Source: Nocardioides sp. S-1144 (lineage in GTDB: Bacteria; Actinomycetota; Actinomycetes; Propionibacteriales; Nocardioidaceae). From it: 64,000 bases of DNA. A model generated the notes under the pieces. That model ran no database searches and had not been told where the DNA came from. It saw only the letters and a list, made by a program, of their open reading frames with translations. This document shows positions 1 through 7,158 of this stretch, one piece after another; position 1 is the first letter of the stretch; each line of letters opens with the position of its first letter. Location: contig NZ_CP040695.2 in the NCBI RefSeq assembly GCF_005954645.2, positions 3,534,001 to 3,598,000 on the forward strand. Direction: 5' to 3'. Made by a program: the position numbers and the translations under genes.

Positions 1-470
1 CCCCGGCGCCCGAGCCACCGACGAGGCCCCACGAGCAGCCCCACCCGGGCCCGGCGCAGGGCCAGCCGCACCCCCAGTCGTACCCCCAGCCGTACGGGGG
101 CCAGCCGTACGGGGGCCAGCCGGGCTACCAGCCCTACCCGCCAGGCGCCTACTCCTACGGCTACCGCCCCTCGCACAGCGGCGCCAACACCGCGATGGCG
201 CTGGGCATCGCCAGCATCGTCTGCCTGGTGCTGACCTTCGTCGTCTGCGTGACGCTGCCCGGCGTGCTGTGCGGACCCTTCGCGATCGCGCTCGCGATCC
301 GGGCCCAGAAGGAGATGCGGGCCGCCCCGGGTCACTTCACCAACGAGAGCGCGGCGACGACCGGGCTCGTCACCGGCATCATCGGCACCGTCCTGGGCGT
401 CGGGGTGATCGCCGTCGCGGTGCTCTACGCCGGCTTCGTGGTCTCGATCTTCAGCCTCGGCACCACCTGA
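1..470 (+). CDS. DUF4190-type membrane protein, 5' end outside window
   Basis: The gene enters from the left edge in the frame whose first full codon begins at base 3, so the true start is not visible. The visible N-terminal part is rich in Pro, Gln, Gly and Tyr, with a repeated YGGQP unit. Two hydrophobic segments follow (about bases 200-280 and 370-455), separated by a short loop with charged residues (RAQKEMRA). A Pro/Gly/Tyr-rich cytosolic tail followed by two helices is the usual layout of actinobacterial DUF4190 proteins, whose function is unknown. The internal ATG at 195 is an unlikely start because the upstream frame is open and of the right composition. It converges on murB with only 17 bp between stop codons. 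A second small protein of this type lies near 55.6-55.9 kb. Confidence 0.7.
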   Translation, partial: PAPEPPTRPHEQPHPGPAQGQPHPQSYPQPYGGQPYGGQPGYQPYPPGAYSYGYRPSHSGANTAMALGIASIVCLVLTFVVCVTLPGVLCGPFAIALAIRAQKEMRAAPGHFTNESAATTGLVTGIIGTVLGVGVIAVAVLYAGFVVSIFSLGTT

Positions 471-487
471 GCGACGGCCGCGGCGGG

Positions 488-1570
488 CTAGAGCTCGCAG
501 CCGACGAGCACCGGCTCGTGGACCAGGGTGATGCCGAACGCCGCGTGCACGCCGTCGCGGACCTCGCGCGCGAGCGCGAGCAGGTCCTCGGTCGTCGCGT
601 CCCCGCGGTTGGTGAGGGCGAGCGTGTGCTTGGTGGAGAGCCGGGCCGGCCCGGCGCCGTGGCCACGGGCGAAGCCGGCGTGCTCGATCAGCCAGGCGGC
701 CGAGGTCTTCGCGAGCCCGTCGCCCGCGGGCCAGGCCGGGGCGCCCTCGGGCACCTCGGCGGCCGGCACGACCGGGTTGGTGAAGAACGAGCCGGCGCTC
801 CAGGTGTCGTGGTCCTCGGCGTCGAGGACCATGCCCTTGCCGCCGCGCAGCCCGAGCACGGCGGCCCGGACGTCGGCGAGCGGGGCGCGACGTCCCTGCT
901 CGACGCCCAGGGCGCGGGCCAGCTCGGCGTAGGCGACCGGGGCGCCGAGGGTGCCTACGGCGAGCTGGAAGGTGACGTCGAGGACGACGTGCCGCCCGCC
1001 CCAGGCGTCGTACCGCTCGGCCTTGAAGCGCGAGCTGCGGTAGCCGAAGTCGCAGTCGGGGCCGGCGAAGGTGCGCACGCGGTTCAGCACGCGGTCCCAG
1101 ACCCGGACCCGCGCGATCGTCTGCGCGACGTCCTGGCCGTAGGCGCCGACGTTCTGGATCGGGGTGGAGCCGACGGCGCCCGGGATGCCGGACAGCGCCT
1201 CGACGCCCACCCAGCCGCGCTCGACGGCGTGGGCGACGAAGCCGTCCCAGTCCGCACCGGCGGCGACGGTCACCAGCGCTCCCCCGCAGGTCGCGTCGTC
1301 GGGGCCGACGGCCTCGCCGGTGTCGCCGGTGTCGCTGGTCAGGCCGGTGGTGGCGACCGCGACGACCGTGCCGGCGAAGCCGGCGTCGGCGACGACGAGG
1401 TTGCTGCCGCCACCGAGCAGGAGCACCGGCTCGCCGGCGGCGTCGGCCGTCGAGACGGCCTCGACGAGCTCGGCCTCGGTCGTGGCGACGACGAACCGCC
1501 CGGCCGGGCCGCCGAGCCGCAGGGTCGTGTGGTCGCGCAGCCGCTCCCCGGCGGGGTCGGGCACGGTCAC
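488..1570 (-). CDS. murB: UDP-N-acetylmuramate dehydrogenase
   Basis: MurB is the cytosolic FAD enzyme that uses NADPH to reduce UDP-GlcNAc-enolpyruvate to UDP-N-acetylmuramate in peptidoglycan synthesis. The 360-residue protein shows the FAD-binding motifs near the N-terminus (TTLRLGGPA, then LLLGGGSNLVV) and GIPGAVGSTPIQNVGAYGQ. It also has FGYRSSRFK, the SAGSFFTNP segment carrying the catalytic Ser, and a C-terminal HEPVLVG with the catalytic Glu. Length fits a type I MurB with a slightly long acidic insert after VVAVATT. The start overlaps the stop of the upstream MaoC gene by 4 bp (ATGA), indicating translational coupling at the end of the tRNA-rpmG-MaoC-MaoC unit. Confidence 0.95.
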   Translation of the reverse strand: MTVPDPAGERLRDHTTLRLGGPAGRFVVATTEAELVEAVSTADAAGEPVLLLGGGSNLVVADAGFAGTVVAVATTGLTSDTGDTGEAVGPDDATCGGALVTVAAGADWDGFVAHAVERGWVGVEALSGIPGAVGSTPIQNVGAYGQDVAQTIARVRVWDRVLNRVRTFAGPDCDFGYRSSRFKAERYDAWGGRHVVLDVTFQLAVGTLGAPVAYAELARALGVEQGRRAPLADVRAAVLGLRGGKGMVLDAEDHDTWSAGSFFTNPVVPAAEVPEGAPAWPAGDGLAKTSAAWLIEHAGFARGHGAGPARLSTKHTLALTNRGDATTEDLLALAREVRDGVHAAFGITLVHEPVLVGCEL

Positions 1571-1953
1571 GCCCGCAGGGTGGCCTGGCAGCGGCCGAGG
1601 ACCGAGACGCCGTCGCAGGTGACCGTGACGGCGATGGTGCCGTCGTCCTTGACGACGCCGCTCACGCTGACCTCGACGCCCTCGGCCGGGACGACGACGG
1701 GCTTGGTGAACTTGGCGCCGATCGAGGCGACCTCGCCGCGGCCGCCGGCCTGCTCCTCGACGTAGCGGGCGGCCAGGGCCAGGGTGTACATGCCGTGGGC
1801 GATGACGCCGGGCAGCCCCACCGAGCGGGCGACGTCCTCGTCCTGGTGGATCGGGTTGTGGTCACCGCTGGCGCGGGCGTAGGCCACGAGGTCGTCGCGG
1901 GTGATCGTGAACGTGCGTGCGGCCAGCTCGCCCGCCGGGAGCGCGGCGCCCAT
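1567..1953 (-). CDS. MaoC family (R)-hydratase/dehydratase (HadB-like)
   Basis: This is a 128-residue single hot-dog-fold protein. It carries the hydratase-2 motif GDHNPIHQDEDVARSVGL at about residues 29-46, whose Asp and His are the catalytic pair of (R)-specific enoyl-thioester hydratases. GVIAHGMYTLA follows at about 48-58. In mycobacteria the gene in this position, after rpmG and hadA, is hadB, the catalytic half of the FAS-II (3R)-hydroxyacyl-ACP dehydratase. By analogy this protein probably pairs with the upstream MaoC-N protein. The start codon shares one base with the upstream stop (TGATG). Substrate is uncertain because Nocardioides-like bacteria are not expected to make mycolic acids. 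Confidence 0.88.
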   Translation of the reverse strand: MGAALPAGELAARTFTITRDDLVAYARASGDHNPIHQDEDVARSVGLPGVIAHGMYTLALAARYVEEQAGGRGEVASIGAKFTKPVVVPAEGVEVSVSGVVKDDGTIAVTVTCDGVSVLGRCQATLRA

Positions 1954-2345
1954 CAGGCGTTCCCGCGGTGGACGAGGGTGGCGCTGCCGGTGCAGACCAG
2001 GGCGCCGGCGGCGTCGGTGACCCGGCTGGTGGTGCCGATGATGTCGTTGCCGCCGATCTGGCGCAGCGTGGCGACGGTGAGCGCGACGGTGAGGACGTCG
2101 CCGGGCACGACCGGCCGCTCGTGGGCGAAGCGCTGCTCCCCGTGCACGATGCGCGCGAGGTCGAGCGCCTCGGCCTCCAGGAACCCCATCATCGCGTCGA
2201 AGGCGGGGACGATGGGATAGGTCGCGGGGGCGGGGCCGCCGTCGTAGCGGCCGCCGGTGGCCTCGACGAAGGCACGGACCGAGGGCTCGGTGACCTCGTG
2301 CGGCGGGGCGGGCGGGTACGAGCGCCCGACGATGGTGGCGTCCAC
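1953..2345 (-). CDS. MaoC-like dehydratase N-terminal domain protein (HadA-like)
   Basis: The 130-residue protein has the FAS1-type MaoC N-terminal hot-dog fold (VGRSYPPAPPHEVTEPSVRAF, then GGPAPATYPIVPAFDAM). It contains HGEQRFAHERPVVPGD, the region that precedes the substrate tunnel in HadA/HadC proteins. It lacks the GDxNPIH catalytic signature, as expected for the non-catalytic, substrate-holding subunit. It lies directly upstream of the catalytic MaoC gene with a 1-bp overlap and downstream of rpmG, matching the hadA position in mycobacteria. I infer a heterodimeric dehydratase, but its acyl-CoA or acyl-ACP substrate cannot be read from sequence. Confidence 0.87.
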   Translation of the reverse strand: MDATIVGRSYPPAPPHEVTEPSVRAFVEATGGRYDGGPAPATYPIVPAFDAMMGFLEAEALDLARIVHGEQRFAHERPVVPGDVLTVALTVATLRQIGGNDIIGTTSRVTDAAGALVCTGSATLVHRGNA

Positions 2346-2444
2346 GGAGTCGACGTTAACGCAGACGAGCCCGCCTCCGGGATCCGGGGCGGGCTCGATC
2401 GGCGCCGGCGCGGGCCGGTGCCAGGTGGTGCGGGACGACCAGCG

Positions 2445-2615
2445 TCAGCGGGTCTCGCGGTGCGCGGTGTGCTTGCGGCAGCGCGGGCAGAACTTCGCGA
2501 GCTCGAGCCGGTCGGGGTCGTTGCGGCGGTTCTTCTTGGTGATGTAGTTGCGCTCCTTGCATTCCACGCACGCGAGCGTGATCTTGGGGCGAACGTCGGA
2601 GCTCTTGCTGGCCAC
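2445..2615 (-). CDS. rpmG: 50S ribosomal protein L33
   Basis: This is a 56-residue L33 with two CxxC pairs (CVEC and CPRC), i.e. the zinc-binding C+ form. I chose the GTG at 2615, which gives [19 protein letters not shown] at the normal L33 length, and which has an AGAGGA ribosome binding site a few bases upstream. A longer in-frame reading would run into the tRNA-Met gene and is unlikely. It follows tRNA-Thr and tRNA-Met and precedes the two MaoC dehydratase genes, an arrangement also found in mycobacteria. L33 sits near the E site of the large subunit. Confidence 0.95.
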   Translation of the reverse strand: MASKSSDVRPKITLACVECKERNYITKKNRRNDPDRLELAKFCPRCRKHTAHRETR

Positions 2616-2663
2616 GGTGGATCCTCTGTCGAAGGGTGCTGAACGCTGGTCGGTCGTGCTGGG

Positions 2664-2737
2664 TAGCGGGAGCGGGACTCGAACCCGCGACACCACGATT
2701 ATGAGTCGTGTGCTCTAACCACCTGAGCTACCCCGCC
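2664..2737 (-). tRNA. tRNA-Met (CAT), elongator type
   Basis: A 74-nt cloverleaf can be drawn by hand. The acceptor stem is GGCGGGG with TCCCGCT (G-U pairs at 1-72 and 7-66), the D arm is GCTC/GAGC, the anticodon stem CACGA/TCGTG encloses CTCATAA, and the T arm is GCGGG-TTCGAGT-CCCGC. The discriminator is A and CCA is not encoded. The acceptor starts with a G-U pair rather than the initiator's mismatched C-A, and the anticodon stem lacks three consecutive G-C pairs, so it is an elongator (or possibly Ile2, if the C were lysidine-modified) rather than tRNA-fMet. It lies between tRNA-Thr and rpmG. Confidence 0.93.
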
Positions 2738-2748
2738 AAGAGTACGAG

Positions 2749-2821
2749 AGCCCCTTTACGGAATCGAACCGTAGACCTTCTCCTTACCATGGAGACGCTC
2801 TGCCGACTGAGCTAAAGGGGC
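2749..2821 (-). tRNA. tRNA-Thr (GGT)
   Basis: The 73-nt cloverleaf has acceptor stem GCCCCTT/AAGGGGC, D arm GCTC/GAGC, and anticodon stem TCTCC/GGAGA enclosing ATGGTAA (anticodon GGT). The T arm is TACGG-TTCGATT-CCGTA. CCA is not encoded. It is the first gene of the tRNA-Thr / tRNA-Met / rpmG unit, 11 bp ahead of tRNA-Met. Confidence 0.95.
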
Positions 2822-2832
2822 AACGACGCAGA

Positions 2833-2861
2833 ACGATACACACGGTCCGATGAAGCACGAA
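2833..2861 (-). promoter_or_regulatory. Putative promoter of tRNA-Thr / tRNA-Met / rpmG unit
   Basis: On the minus strand TTCGTG (-35) and TATCGT (-10) are separated by 17 bp, with the -10 about 11 bp upstream of the tRNA-Thr 5' end. The spacing suits a housekeeping sigma factor. The call rests on motif spacing and position only. Confidence 0.45.
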
Positions 2862-2893
2862 ATCGGGTCCGGTGGCACCGCGCGGCGGTGGGA

Positions 2894-4309
2894 TCACCCT
2901 CCCACAGACCCCCCGATCCGAGCGAAGGGGGATGCCTCCTCGAGCTCGTAGGCCAGCTCGAGGAGCACGGCCTCGTGACCGGCCGCGGCACCGAACATCA
3001 TCCCCACCGGGAGCCCCTGCGCCGACGTCGCCAGGGGCAGGGAGATCGCCGGCTCGCCGGTCGCGTTCTGGAGCGGCGTGAAGGCCACCCACGTCGTCAG
3101 CCGGTCGATGACGGTCTCGTAGGGCTGGGTCGGGTCGAGGTGCCCGACCAGCGGCGTCTCGTGGGCCAGCGTCGGCGTCAGGGTGACGTCGTGCGCCTCG
3201 TGGTGGCGGGCCAGGAGGACCGAGGAGCGGCGCAGCCGGCGCACCGCGCCGGGCAGGCGGTGCAGGTTGCGGGTCGCGTGCCGGGCCAGCCCGCGGGTGA
3301 GGTGGTCGAGGCGGTCGGGGTCCCAGGAGCGGCCGTGCTGACGCCGTCCGGTGCGGAGCAGGACGAGGGCGAGCGAGGCCCAGTAGAGCAGGAAGTCGTC
3401 GCGGAAGCCGGGCGGCGTCGGCGCCTCGACCTCCTCGACGTGGTGGCCGAGCTCCTCGAGGAGGACGGCGGTGCGCAGGGTGAGCTCGCGCACCTCGGGG
3501 CTGGCCCCGACACCTCCGGCCCCGGAGGTGTTGAGGGCGACGCGGAGCCGCTTGCGGCCCGGGCGGGTGAGATCCCCCACAGGCGGCAGCGAGAGGTTGC
3601 GGTAGACGTGCTCGGCCTCGCGGAGGAACGCGGCCGTGTCGCGCACCGAGCGGGTCAGCACGCCGTCCGAGACGATCCGGACGGGCATCTCGCGCAGCGC
3701 CCGGTCCTGGGCCAGCCGGCCGCGGGTCGGCTTGAGCCCGACGAGCCCGTTGACGGCGGCCGGGATGCGGATCGACCCGCCGCCGTCGTTCGCGTGGGCG
3801 ATCGGGAGGGCGCCGGAGGCGACGAGGGCGGCCGAGCCCGCCGAGGACGCCCCGGCCACGTGCTCGGTCGACCACGGCGAGCGGACGGCGCCCAGCCGGG
3901 GGTGCTCGGCCGCCGCCGAGAAGCCGAACTCCGACAGCTGGCTCTTGCCGAGCGACAGCAGGCCGGTGGCGAGGTACATCCGCGCGAAGTCGCCGTCGGC
4001 CGGGGCCGGGCGCGCGACCCAGGCGTCGGTGCCCTCGCGGGTCGGCATCCCGGCGACGTCGACGTTGTCCTTGACGACGGTCGGGACGCCGGCGAAGAAG
4101 CCGCCACGGGGGTCGCGGGCCTCCACCCGCGCCCGGTCGTAGGCGGTGAAGGCCATCGCGCCGAGGAGCGGGTCGACCCGCTCGACCCGCCGGATCGCCG
4201 CCTCGACCACCTCGGGCACCGACACCGCGCCCTCGTGGAGGGCGGCGACGAGGCCGACCGCGTCGTGGTCGCCGAGGGCGTCGTCGTCGTGCGCGCTGAC
4301 CTGGGTCAT
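2894..4309 (-). CDS. Amidase (amidase signature family)
   Basis: The 471-residue protein is a Ser-cisSer-Lys hydrolase that cleaves an amide bond; the substrate cannot be told. Visible signature parts are GVPTVVKDN with the catalytic Lys at about residue 80, the GASSAGSAA loop with the cis-Ser at 155/156, and HANDGGGSIRIPAA with the nucleophile Ser at about 179. No signal peptide is seen, so it is likely cytosolic. Length is normal for the family. No GatB or GatC neighbour is present, so I do not call it GatA. It stands alone, upstream of the tRNA-Thr gene on the same strand. Confidence 0.9.
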   Translation of the reverse strand: MTQVSAHDDDALGDHDAVGLVAALHEGAVSVPEVVEAAIRRVERVDPLLGAMAFTAYDRARVEARDPRGGFFAGVPTVVKDNVDVAGMPTREGTDAWVARPAPADGDFARMYLATGLLSLGKSQLSEFGFSAAAEHPRLGAVRSPWSTEHVAGASSAGSAALVASGALPIAHANDGGGSIRIPAAVNGLVGLKPTRGRLAQDRALREMPVRIVSDGVLTRSVRDTAAFLREAEHVYRNLSLPPVGDLTRPGRKRLRVALNTSGAGGVGASPEVRELTLRTAVLLEELGHHVEEVEAPTPPGFRDDFLLYWASLALVLLRTGRRQHGRSWDPDRLDHLTRGLARHATRNLHRLPGAVRRLRRSSVLLARHHEAHDVTLTPTLAHETPLVGHLDPTQPYETVIDRLTTWVAFTPLQNATGEPAISLPLATSAQGLPVGMMFGAAAGHEAVLLELAYELEEASPFARIGGSVGG

Positions 4310-4400
4310 GCGTGGTGACGGTAGCCGGTGCGGCCCTCCGTCGGGACCGGCCAGCCGGGCGGACCCCGCCGTCCCGGTCGGGACGTGCCGCCGGGCCCGG

Positions 4401-4976
4401 TCAGCCGGCCCGGCGGAAGCACCCCACCAGGTGCGGGTCGAAGACGCCGGTGGCCTCCATCAGCGCCTGCATCGTGGTCGGGCCGACGAACACGAAGCCC
4501 CGCTTCTTCAGGCCCTTCGACAGCGCGACCGACTCGGGCGAGGTGGTCGCCACCGCGGCGGTGTCGGTGGGGGCGGGCGGGTGCTCGGGGGCGAAGGACA
4601 GCACGAGGGCCTCGAGGCCGCCGGCCTCGCGCAGGGCCACGGTGGCGCGGGCGTTGGTGACGGCGGCCTCGATCTTGAGGCGGTTGCGGACGATGCGGGC
4701 GTCGTCCATCAGGCGCGCCCGGTCGGCGTCGTCGAAGCGCGCGACCGTGTCGGCGTCGAAGCCGCGGAAGACCTCGCGGAAGGCCTCGCGCTTGCGCAGG
4801 ATCGTCGACCACGACAGCCCCGACTGGAACGCCTCCAGGGTGAGCCGCTCGAGGTGGGCCGCCTCCCCGTGGACCGGCCGTCCCCACTCGTGGTCGTGGT
4901 AGTCGCGCATCAGGCCCGGCTGGTCGCCGGCCCACGGGCAGCGGGCGAGGCCGTCGGCGCCGGTCAGGGGTCCCAT
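4401..4976 (-). CDS. tag: DNA-3-methyladenine glycosylase I
   Basis: The 191-residue Tag protein removes 3-methyladenine from alkylated DNA as the first step of base excision repair. The family marks are RCPWAG at residues 12-17, YHDHEWGRPVHGE (residues 26-38) and GLSWSTILRKREAFREVF. Near the end are KKRGFVFVGPTT and the HLVGCFR motif with the last zinc-ligand Cys. Length is typical. It is followed on the same strand by the amidase, with about 90 bp between, so it may be a separate unit. Confidence 0.95.
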   Translation of the reverse strand: MGPLTGADGLARCPWAGDQPGLMRDYHDHEWGRPVHGEAAHLERLTLEAFQSGLSWSTILRKREAFREVFRGFDADTVARFDDADRARLMDDARIVRNRLKIEAAVTNARATVALREAGGLEALVLSFAPEHPPAPTDTAAVATTSPESVALSKGLKKRGFVFVGPTTMQALMEATGVFDPHLVGCFRRAG

Positions 4977-5022
4977 GCCGGCATCCTGCCCCAGCCCGCC
5001 GACAGGCGGCCGGGCCCGCGGG

Positions 5023-6153
5023 TCAGGAGGCGCCGGCGCGCGCCAGCGGGACGGCGAAGGTGAACGCGCTGCCCCGCCCCGGCGCGCTGGAGACCTCCAG
5101 GACGCCGCCCATCAGGGTCACCAGGTTGCGCGAGATCGCCAGCCCGAGCCCGGTGCCGCCGAACTCCCGGGTGATCGAGGAGTCGGCCTGGCGGAACCTC
5201 TCGAACACCTGGCCCTGCACCTCCTCGGTCATGCCGATGCCCGTGTCGGTGACGGTGAAGCGGAGGTCGACGGTGTCGGGGCCCTCCCCCTCGGCCTCGA
5301 CGGCGAGCCCGACCCCGCCGACGTGGGTGAACTTGGTGGCGTTGTCGATGAGGTTGGTGAGCACCTGCGCGATGCGGGCGGCGTCGCCGACCACCCGCCG
5401 CGGGACGTCGGGCGCGACCTCGGTGACGAAGTCCAGGCCGCGCTCGTCGAGCGCGCCGCGGACGATCAGGGCGGTGTCCTCGACGACGTCGTGGAGGTCG
5501 AAGGCGGCCGCGACGAGCTCGACGCGGCCGGCCTCGACCCGCGAGAAGTCGAGGACGTCGTTGACCAGCCGCAGCAGCCGCTCCCCGGAGCGCCCCATCA
5601 CCGTCACCAACCGGCGCTGGCGGTCGCTGAGCGTGGTGTCGTCGAGCAGCTCGGCGGCGGCCAGGACGCTCGTGAGCGGCGTCCGGATCTCGTGGCTCAT
5701 GGTGGCCAGGAAGGCCGACTTGGCGGCGTTGGCGCTCTCGGCGACGCGGCGGGACTCCGCCAGGCTCCGCTCGAGGTCGCGCCGGGCGGTGATGTCCTCG
5801 GCGATGCCGTACACCTCGACCATCTCGTCGTCGACGACGATCGGGATGCCGATCACCTCCAGGTCGCCGACCGAGCCGTCGCCGCGCACGAAGCGGGTCT
5901 CGAAGATCCGGGTCTCCCCGCCCAGGATGCCGGCGAAGTGGCCCGCCACCTCCTCGACGTCCTCGTCGAGGAGCAGCTCGAGGAAGGAGTGGCCGACCAG
6001 CTCGTCGGCGCCGCGGCCGCTGATCCCGAACGCGGCCGGGTTCACCGAGAGGAACCGGCCCTCGAGGTCGAGGGAGAACACCGCGTCCGGGTGCAGGTCC
6101 CACAGGGAGCGGAGCCGGGTCTCGGCCAGGCGGAGGTCGCGCTCGGCGCTCAC
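5023..6153 (-). CDS. Soluble PAS-domain sensor histidine kinase
   Basis: This is a 376-residue kinase. A PAS/PAC domain spans about residues 8-130 (WDLHPDAVFSLDLEG through YGIAEDITARRD). HisKA follows with the phospho-acceptor motif SHEIRTPL at about residues 154-161. The HATPase_c domain has N-box NLIDNATKF, G1 box DTGIGM, F box FERFRQ and G2 box GGTGLGLAI. No membrane segment is present, so it probably senses a cytosolic cue through PAS. I chose GTG at 6153, which overlaps the pirin stop by 4 bp (GTGA); the frame upstream of it has no kinase-like content. No response regulator lies nearby, so it is an orphan kinase. Confidence 0.9.
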   Translation of the reverse strand: MSAERDLRLAETRLRSLWDLHPDAVFSLDLEGRFLSVNPAAFGISGRGADELVGHSFLELLLDEDVEEVAGHFAGILGGETRIFETRFVRGDGSVGDLEVIGIPIVVDDEMVEVYGIAEDITARRDLERSLAESRRVAESANAAKSAFLATMSHEIRTPLTSVLAAAELLDDTTLSDRQRRLVTVMGRSGERLLRLVNDVLDFSRVEAGRVELVAAAFDLHDVVEDTALIVRGALDERGLDFVTEVAPDVPRRVVGDAARIAQVLTNLIDNATKFTHVGGVGLAVEAEGEGPDTVDLRFTVTDTGIGMTEEVQGQVFERFRQADSSITREFGGTGLGLAISRNLVTLMGGVLEVSSAPGRGSAFTFAVPLARAGAS

Positions 6154-7124
6154 CGACGCTCCCGGAGGCGGACCTGGGGCATCGGGGGCGCGGGGATCGG
6201 CGGCCGCGGCTCGCCGGTCGGGACGCCGAAGCGGCCGTCGGCGAGCGTGCTCCCGTCGCCGACCTGCTCCTGCCACTCGCGCCGCGAGGCGACCACCTCC
6301 TCGTGGGTGCGGGCCACGAAGTTCCACCACATCACGATCGCCTCGCCGAACGGCGGCCCCCCGAGCAGGAGCAGCCGCACCGGGTCCGGGCCGGCGACGA
6401 GGTCGAGCGAGGCCGCACCCGGGGGCAGGTAGACCAGGTCGTGGGCGGCGGCGTCGCGCCCGCCCACGCGCACCGCGCCGGCGTCGACGAGGACGCCGTG
6501 CTCGAACGCGGGGTCGACGTCGAGGGTGGTCGCGGCGCCGGGCTCGAGGAGCAGCTCGGCGCCCAGCAGCGGCGTCGCGGTGGGGACCGGCGAGACGACG
6601 TCGAGCAGCGCCCCGAGGAAGACGCGCGCCTCGAGGCCCGGGCGGCGCACCGGCGCGGGCGCGTGGTGCACGAAGCCGGGGTCGGCGTCGCGGGCGTGCT
6701 CGGGCAGCGCGACCCAGAGCTGCGCGCCGTGCAGGGTCGTCGTCGCCCCCGTCGAGACCTCGGAGTGGCTGATCCCGCGGCCGGCGGTCATCAGGTTGAC
6801 CTCGCCGGGGCGCACGATCGCGTGGTGGCCGGCGCTGTCGCGGTGCTCGATCTCGCCGGTGAACAGCCAGCTCACCGTCTGCAGACCGGTGTGCGGGTGC
6901 GGCGGCACGACCATCCCGCCGCTCTCGGCGACCGGGTCGGGCCCGTAGTGGTCGAGGAAGCACCACGCACCGATCAGGCTGCGGGCGCGCGAGGGCAGCG
7001 TGCGTCTCACCGTCATCGCCCGCGGTCCGCCGAGCGGCACCTCGCGCGGCGTCATGACCTCGACGCCCTCCGCGGGACCGGCGGTGCAGGTGACTTCCTC
7101 GGGGTGCTCGTCCAGCGTGCTCAC
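6150..7124 (-). CDS. Pirin family protein (bicupin)
   Basis: The ~324-residue protein has the pirin N-terminal cupin: FLDHYGPDP, then VPPHPHTGLQTVSWLFTGEI with the iron-ligand His residues, GEVNLMTAGRGISHSE and the pirin C-terminal cupin (LGGPPFGEAIVMWWNFVART). Pirins are non-haem iron proteins; some act as quercetinases, others as redox-dependent regulators, and sequence does not decide which. GTG at 7124 is chosen because coding character starts there; an internal ATG about 23 codons later is a possible alternative. It overlaps the histidine kinase start by 4 bp and lies 34 bp after the YdeP-type oxidoreductase, so the three may be cotranscribed. Confidence 0.9.
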   Translation of the reverse strand: MSTLDEHPEEVTCTAGPAEGVEVMTPREVPLGGPRAMTVRRTLPSRARSLIGAWCFLDHYGPDPVAESGGMVVPPHPHTGLQTVSWLFTGEIEHRDSAGHHAIVRPGEVNLMTAGRGISHSEVSTGATTTLHGAQLWVALPEHARDADPGFVHHAPAPVRRPGLEARVFLGALLDVVSPVPTATPLLGAELLLEPGAATTLDVDPAFEHGVLVDAGAVRVGGRDAAAHDLVYLPPGAASLDLVAGPDPVRLLLLGGPPFGEAIVMWWNFVARTHEEVVASRREWQEQVGDGSTLADGRFGVPTGEPRPPIPAPPMPQVRLRERR

Positions 7125-7158
7125 GGGATCATCGTGACACCCCGCACCGGCGGGGCCC

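Noticed and set aside
269..1765. Long plus-strand open frame over murB
   Set aside because: Overlaps murB and MaoC on the other strand; low-complexity composition and no motif.
2664..2737. Initiator tRNA-fMet
   Set aside because: It has a paired 1-72 position and lacks the three G-C pairs in the anticodon stem.
2894..4309. GatA subunit of Asp/Glu-tRNA amidotransferase
   Set aside because: No gatB or gatC neighbour; the sequence is a general amidase.
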